A stretch of DNA of 32,597 nt, from contig JACCRE010000173.1 of the NCBI GenBank assembly GCA_013813775.1, positions 1 through 32,597 on the forward strand, read 5' to 3'. Below, piece after piece: positions 28,463-32,597 of the stretch. The position numbers and the translations under genes were made by a program. Each line of letters starts with the position of its first letter. Positions within the stretch are counted from its first letter, which is position 1. This stretch comes from Planctomycetaceae bacterium (GTDB taxonomy: Bacteria; Planctomycetota; Planctomycetia; Planctomycetales; Planctomycetaceae). A model generated the notes under the pieces. The model was not told the origin of the DNA and did not search any database. It saw only the letters and a list, made by a program, of their open reading frames with translations.

Positions 28463-29821
28463 TCATGTCTCGGGATGTGACGCGATGACTCGTCGCTCTT
28501 CGCACAGAATGCGATTCACGATCTCATCCACGGTGACGTCCGGCTTTGCGTTGGCGTCCGTCAGCAGAATGAACTCGACGTTCATCGGCTTCGCCGAGAA
28601 GCGCTGGGAACTCACGCGATAGCGTTTGTAGCCTTTCGTCAGCACGGTCACGTTGCCGCGGCGGACGTTCGCTGCCACGAGGTCGGCGAGCGCGATCGTG
28701 CCGTCGGTGCTGTAGCTTGTCGCGATCCAGCGGGAACGCAGGCTCCGCAGCAATGTCTCGTATTCCGCGGCGGCTTCGCTCGATTTGTTGTAGGCGCTGC
28801 GCCGCAGGATTCTCCAATCGGTGCGAATCGCGGCCTTATCGCCGCGACCGGTGATCTTGGGCGGCAACGGCGGCGCATCCCACAGCGTGATCGTGTTCAG
28901 CACGTGATAGTTGCTGCCGTAGGGATGCTGGTTGTAGGGCGGATCGAGATAGGTGAAGTCGATCGTCTCGTCGGAAAGCCCTTGCGCGAGCTCCGTCGCA
29001 TCGCAGCGAAACACGTGTGCCGGCGCAGCTCGATGAAACACGGCGGGACGCAACGTGAGCTCGGAAGCGATGCGGTAGAGCGCGGTGCCCGTCTGCCCGC
29101 CCCAGCCGTTGTGAAAACCTTTGAAAACGCCGCTCGTATTGCTCACGTAGCAGGCCTGATAGAGCAGCGGGGCGAGCAGACAATCCCGCTGTTCGACGGT
29201 GAGATCGCCGGCGCGTTCCCACGCCGCGATGCGGCCGCGGATGGCGTCGATCCGCATGCCGTTTTTCCGCATATAGAAGAGGCGATCACGGCTGCCGTCG
29301 ATGCGGTCGTCATCGGTCGGGCAGAGATGCTTCGTCACCCAGCCGTCAACCGGCGCGAGAGCGTTCAACTCGTCGATCGTCCTTACGTAGCCCTGTCCAC
29401 GAATCGTCGGAGCCGCGTCGCACGCCACGTAGCAGCGGTTGATCGCCTCAGCGTACGGTTCCCAATCATTCGAGAGCACGCGAAAGCCGCGTCGCTTCGC
29501 GAACCGCGATACGACACCCGAGCCGGCGAACAGGTCGAAGAACGTGGCACCGGGTCTCAACCCGGCGGCGGCGATCGCGCGACCGATCAGGTCGAGCAGC
29601 CGCCGCTTGTTGCCGATGTACGGAATGAGCTGGTGAAAGACGTAATCATCGGTGCGAACGGCGGCGTGCCGGGTTCGATCGTAAGAGGTTCCGACGAAAC
29701 TCCCCGCTCCCTCGGGAGAGGGGCCGGGGGTGAGGGGCGAGGTTGACGTGCCACGTCGCTTGCGGTAGTTCACGAGGCGGTCGTCGAAGCGGAGAAACAC
29801 GGGAATGAGGCGGCCAGGCAA
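28463..29821 (-). CDS. D12-class adenine-N6 DNA methyltransferase with repeat-derived N-terminus
   Basis: A Dam-like methyltransferase of the MethyltransfD12 family. The catalytic part begins near residue 63 (QLIPYIGNKRRLLDLI), followed by the SAM site FFDLFAGSGVVSRFA, an insertion with CYVSNTSGVFKGFHNGWGG, and the catalytic motif TYLDPPYN. The first ~58 residues contain SPLTPGPSPEGAG and are encoded by the MITE-like unit at 29692-29877. Between that unit and the conserved core there is no ATG, GTG or TTG, so the only starts (TTG 29821, GTG 29800, GTG 29773) lie inside the repeat. The native 5' end has therefore been replaced, or the gene is damaged. No restriction enzyme gene is adjacent, so it would be an orphan enzyme. 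Confidence 0.82.
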   Translation of the reverse strand: MPGRLIPVFLRFDDRLVNYRKRRGTSTSPLTPGPSPEGAGSFVGTSYDRTRHAAVRTDDYVFHQLIPYIGNKRRLLDLIGRAIAAAGLRPGATFFDLFAGSGVVSRFAKRRGFRVLSNDWEPYAEAINRCYVACDAAPTIRGQGYVRTIDELNALAPVDGWVTKHLCPTDDDRIDGSRDRLFYMRKNGMRIDAIRGRIAAWERAGDLTVEQRDCLLAPLLYQACYVSNTSGVFKGFHNGWGGQTGTALYRIASELTLRPAVFHRAAPAHVFRCDATELAQGLSDETIDFTYLDPPYNQHPYGSNYHVLNTITLWDAPPLPPKITGRGDKAAIRTDWRILRRSAYNKSSEAAAEYETLLRSLRSRWIATSYSTDGTIALADLVAANVRRGNVTVLTKGYKRYRVSSQRFSAKPMNVEFILLTDANAKPDVTVDEIVNRILCEERRVIASHPET

Positions 29822-29877
29822 CCCCTCACCCCTGTCCCCTCTCCCCAGAGGAGAGGGGGACCGGATTCGTGAGCCGC
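29692..29877. mobile_element. MITE-like unit, GGGAGAGGGG palindrome family, copy 2
   Basis: The layout matches 27063-27247: palindromes at 29701-29737 and 29821-29863 face each other, inner arms read GGTTGACGTG...CGTCGCTTG and CGGCCAGGCAACC, and the outer right edge is GGATTCGTGAG in both. It overlaps the 5' end of the methyltransferase gene by about 130 bases. Confidence 0.65.
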
Positions 29878-29950
29878 AGCAGGATGATGACGGTTTTGTT
29901 AGAACCTCTCACGCGATTCCATGCCAAGCCGCCGCGACTGGCAAGCTGAA

Positions 29951-31210
29951 TCATTCACCTTGATAGCTTACGCGATACACGCGGCCATTGCCCTCTTCGG
30001 TGAAGGCGAGGCTGCCATCCGGAAGAATCGTCGTGCCGACGGGGCGGCCGAAGGTCGTCGGTCCGGCGGGATCGGTCAGGAAGCCCGTCACGAAATCTTC
30101 GTAGCCGCCTTCCGGACGTCCCTCATCGTTGAACGGCACGAACACGATCTTGTAGCCCGTGCCCTCTGAGCGATTCCACGAGCCTCGGAAGGCGACGAAC
30201 GCCCCTTGACGATACCGTTCCGGAAAGGCCGACGCCGCGTTCTCGTCGGCGGTGTAGAACGCCAGTCCGAGCGCCGCGGAATGGGCCTCGAACAGCACGT
30301 CGGGGGTCGTCGTTTTCTCCGCGAGTTCGGGTCGCACGCTTTTGCCGTTTTCAACATGCCGCGGATCGAGCAGCGACGGCTTGAGATACGCATAGGGCCA
30401 TCCGTAGAACGCGCCCTGCTTCACCGACGTGAAATAATCGGGTACGAGGCCGTCGCCGATCTTGTCGCGTTCGTTGACCGTCGCGTAGAGCTGCTTCGTC
30501 TGCGGATGAATCGCGAGTCCGACCGGGTTCCGCAGACCGAACGCATACACATCCTTCCGGCTGCCGTCGGCCGACACCGACAACACGCTCGCCCGCGGCG
30601 GTTCTTCGATGTCGGCGTTCGATTTCGAACCGACGGAGACGAACAGCCCGCCGTCGGGCGCGGGAATCACGTTTCGCGTCCAGTGCTCGTTGTAACCCTG
30701 CCCCGGCAGGTCGGTGATCGTCTTCGGTGGACCTTCAAGCTCCTTCTGGCCCTTCTCGTACTCGAAACGCACGACGCCGTTCGTATTGCCGACGTAGAAG
30801 CCGTCTTTCAGGAAGGCCATGCCAAAGGGCATATTCAATCCATCCTGCTCGTCGGCGAACACGGCCTTCTCATCGGCGACGCCGTCGCCGTTCGTATCGG
30901 GCAGTCGGAAGATCGTGTTCGTTCGCGAGGACACGCACAGCAGTTCGCCCGCCGGAGTGACGGCGAGCCAGCGGGCCTGCGGAATCTCGGCGACGAGATT
31001 GACCGTGAAGCCCGCCGGCGCCTTCAGCACGGCGTCCTCCGGAACCGGGATCACCTGAGGATGCTGATTCGCGCTCTCCGACAGATTCGGTTCCGGCAGC
31101 TCGTCGATCGAGATCCTGATCGGCTCGGGCTTGAGGACTTCGGTTTTGATCTCCGCGGCAGCGGCGAAACTCGTCAGGCAGGATGACGCGAGAAACAAGC
31201 GGATCATCAT
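29951..31210 (-). CDS. Secreted PQQ-type sugar dehydrogenase (sorbosone/glucose dehydrogenase fold)
   Basis: A 419-residue protein with signal peptide 1-19 (ending FAAAAE). The ATG at 31210 has GGGAG 7 bases upstream. It is a six-bladed propeller of the GSDH family: ARWLAVTPAGELLCVS, a calcium-like loop DTNGDGVADE, MPFGMAFLKD, HWTRNVIPAPDGGLFVSVGS, YAFGLRNPVGLAIHP, QGAFYGWPYAY and a final PVGTTILPDGSLAFTEEGNG. The family oxidises aldose sugars in the periplasm, probably with PQQ, but cofactor and substrate are not shown here. No PQQ synthesis genes are in the window. Confidence 0.9.
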   Translation of the reverse strand: MMIRLFLASSCLTSFAAAAEIKTEVLKPEPIRISIDELPEPNLSESANQHPQVIPVPEDAVLKAPAGFTVNLVAEIPQARWLAVTPAGELLCVSSRTNTIFRLPDTNGDGVADEKAVFADEQDGLNMPFGMAFLKDGFYVGNTNGVVRFEYEKGQKELEGPPKTITDLPGQGYNEHWTRNVIPAPDGGLFVSVGSKSNADIEEPPRASVLSVSADGSRKDVYAFGLRNPVGLAIHPQTKQLYATVNERDKIGDGLVPDYFTSVKQGAFYGWPYAYLKPSLLDPRHVENGKSVRPELAEKTTTPDVLFEAHSAALGLAFYTADENAASAFPERYRQGAFVAFRGSWNRSEGTGYKIVFVPFNDEGRPEGGYEDFVTGFLTDPAGPTTFGRPVGTTILPDGSLAFTEEGNGRVYRVSYQGE

Positions 31211-31321
31211 CGCGGAACTCCCAGGTTGGAATCCCCGGAAGATGCCATCACGACGCCGGCTTCGCCACCGGGATGTGCCCCACCTTGCCTCACGGTCGTC
31301 TCGGCCAAAAACCTTGCCGCA

Positions 31322-32311
31322 TCAATTTCTTGCCGCATCCACCGCTTGGGCAGTCGTTGTGACGGGCGCTTCGTCGTCGGACCACAGCTTCGTGAGTGCC
31401 GCCATCGCCCGGAACATCACGGAAGGCTCGAACTTTTCATGCTCGACGACGGGAAGCTCCGGCCATGCGGGAGGCGTCACCTCGAACGCGCCCGCAGGTC
31501 CGTACTTGAGCGTTCTCAGCGAGAATTGCGGACTCTCGACCGACGCCAGGTGATGATCCTTCGCAATGCGCACCTGCCATTCCTTGACCGCCGGCGTGCG
31601 CGCCGAGAACTCGATCCACCCGAAAGTGGTTTCCGCGTCGTCGCTTTGCGTAGCGACCGGCAGCCAGCCTTTGTTGACGTAGTCTTGCAGCAGCGGCCGG
31701 ACCATCGCGGGCTGCAAGTGTCGCAGCAAGTGGGTCGTCGCGTCACTCGCGGCATCGCTGCCCACCGCCGCTTGCGGCTTCGATGAGAAGCTGGCGGCGA
31801 AGTCGAGCTTTCTGCTGATCGGATCGATTTCGAGCTTGGGTCGCGGAATGTTGAACGGCAGTTGACCGCCGAAGACGCTGATCGACGTTTCGCCGTCGAG
31901 GAGCAGCCGCGTCCGATCCTCCTCCACCCGCAGCGCCGCCAGCCACGTTTCACCCTTTCTGAGAACCGCTTCGCCGCTTTGCGTCGACAAGTCGGCCGCC
32001 GCATAAACATGAATGGCCCCGGAGGCTCGTTTCCACTCTCCCTCGGCCTCGATGATTCTGACGTCTTCGTTGAAGGCTTGTCGAACCGCTGCGGCGGCAG
32101 CTTCCGCCTGAGCGTCGAGGTTCGCGTCGAACTCGGCCAACGATTGCGCGGCCTGACGTGCCGGAACGGCCCACGCGTCTTCCGGGAATCTCGCGGCGAG
32201 ATCGCGGAAGTGTTCGGCGGCAGAAGGATTCCCAGTGGCAGCTTCGCACAACGCCCGCCAGAAAAGCCGCTTCGGTGTTTCGCCATCGGCTTCCAGCAAT
32301 CGCTCGACGAT
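31322..32311 (-). CDS. Hypothetical protein, 5' end uncertain
   Basis: The frame runs from the stop at 31322 and stays open to a TTG at 32458, but beyond about 32311 it is antisense to a clear GT39-like sequence. Credible coding starts with VLPIVERLLEADGETPKRLFWRALCEAATGNPSAAEHFRDLAARFPEDAW, a TPR-like helical pair. A mixed alpha/beta region follows, with a possible beta-barrel-like stretch (RLLLDGETSISVFGGQLPFNIP) and a long C-terminal part with no recognised domain. There is no signal peptide or good start, so the gene looks truncated at its 5' end by a junction near 32300. It is the same strand as the sugar dehydrogenase, 111 bp upstream of it. Function unknown. Confidence 0.55.
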   Translation of the reverse strand: MVERLLEADGETPKRLFWRALCEAATGNPSAAEHFRDLAARFPEDAWAVPARQAAQSLAEFDANLDAQAEAAAAAVRQAFNEDVRIIEAEGEWKRASGAIHVYAAADLSTQSGEAVLRKGETWLAALRVEEDRTRLLLDGETSISVFGGQLPFNIPRPKLEIDPISRKLDFAASFSSKPQAAVGSDAASDATTHLLRHLQPAMVRPLLQDYVNKGWLPVATQSDDAETTFGWIEFSARTPAVKEWQVRIAKDHHLASVESPQFSLRTLKYGPAGAFEVTPPAWPELPVVEHEKFEPSVMFRAMAALTKLWSDDEAPVTTTAQAVDAARN

Positions 32312-32597
32312 CGGCAGTACCTGCTTGGTTTCGATTTGCAGAAGCGGGACTTCGAGGACTATGGTCAGCCGAGCTACCTGCGGGGCGAGTGGCGGGGCCA
32401 CGGCTGGTGGTACTATTATCTCGACGGCTGCCTCGTCAAGATCCCGCACGGCACACAATTGCTGTTCGTTCTCGCCGTCGCCCTCACGATGTATCAGGCG
32501 ATTCTCAAGGCGAGCGGCCGGCGTCAGCCGGCCGAGTTCTCCCAGTATTTCTGGCGCGACGAACTTATCCTCCTCGCCCCTGCGGTTACGCTTTTCG
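32312..32597 (+). CDS. GT39-like membrane glycosyltransferase fragment, truncated at both ends
   Basis: Frame 2 at the window edge reads RQYLLGFDLQKRDFE, then PSYLRGEWRGHGWWYYYLDG, CLVKIPHGTQLLFVLAV and FWRDELILLAPAV. This is the periplasmic-loop and next-helix pattern of PMT/ArnT-like (GT39) glycosyltransferases: S-Y-L-x-G-E-x-x-x-x-G-W-W-Y-Y followed by V-K-x-P. The family transfers a sugar from a lipid carrier. The N-terminal several hundred residues expected upstream are absent; instead the opposite strand codes for another protein. The 3' end runs off the window. No start codon is assigned. Confidence 0.6.

Noticed and set aside
32312-32458. N-terminal extension of the hypothetical minus-strand gene up to the TTG at 32458
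   Set aside because: It is antisense to strong GT39-like sequence and begins with a rare start without a ribosome-binding site.

Overview
The window looks like part of a planctomycete chromosome. The signs are uniformly high GC outside a few islands, a secreted dehydrogenase of the planctomycete type ending in a CxxCH cytochrome domain, a type I sulfatase, a four-module DUF11 protein, a class Ic ribonucleotide reductase and many dispersed palindromic repeats. Species or genus cannot be named from the sequence alone. No rRNA, tRNA or CRISPR array was seen.

Layout. 1-2214 (+) is a DUF11 repeat protein open at its 5' end. It converges on a very large secreted ceramidase-like/dehydrogenase/cytochrome c fusion (2303-6442, -). 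Divergent from that are a dihydroorotate-dehydrogenase-family protein and a DUF58 protein (6574-8594, +). A 750-base leader with a good promoter precedes nrdA (9345-12242, +). nrdB lies at 14532-15644. Between the two nrd genes is an accessory patch: a PLDc_N membrane protein, a DUF559 endonuclease gene inside 51-bp inverted repeats, and three very small genes. Next come an SDR oxidoreductase and hemB (-), then a tight minus-strand run of sulfatase, Uma2-type nuclease and HExxH protein. Class II fumarase follows (21070-22494, +). Its last ~105 bases are duplicated at 23228-23330, and a PIN toxin/antitoxin pair sits between the two copies. After that are a small lipoprotein, ClpS (-), cydA-cydB (+), a secreted GH5 glycosidase (+), an orphan D12 adenine methyltransferase (-), a PQQ-type sugar dehydrogenase (-) and an unknown protein (-). 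The last ~290 bases carry a 5'-truncated GT39-like membrane protein (+).

Functional threads. nrdA/nrdB supply dNTPs; the small subunit has Phe where the radical Tyr usually sits, which predicts a Mn/Fe (class Ic) enzyme. cydAB (bd oxidase), fumC and hemB are respiratory or haem-related core functions. Sulfatase, GH5, the sugar dehydrogenase and the cytochrome fusion are exported polysaccharide- or sugar-degrading functions typical of the group.

The most unusual layer is the repeat load. One palindrome family (core CCCCTCTCCC/GGGAGAGGGG) brackets the DUF559 gene, forms two ~185-bp MITE-like copies at 27.1 and 29.7 kb, and has been read into the C-terminus of the DUF559 protein and the N-terminus of the methyltransferase. 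I infer, but cannot prove, that DUF559 is the mobilising or maintaining nuclease of this repeat family.
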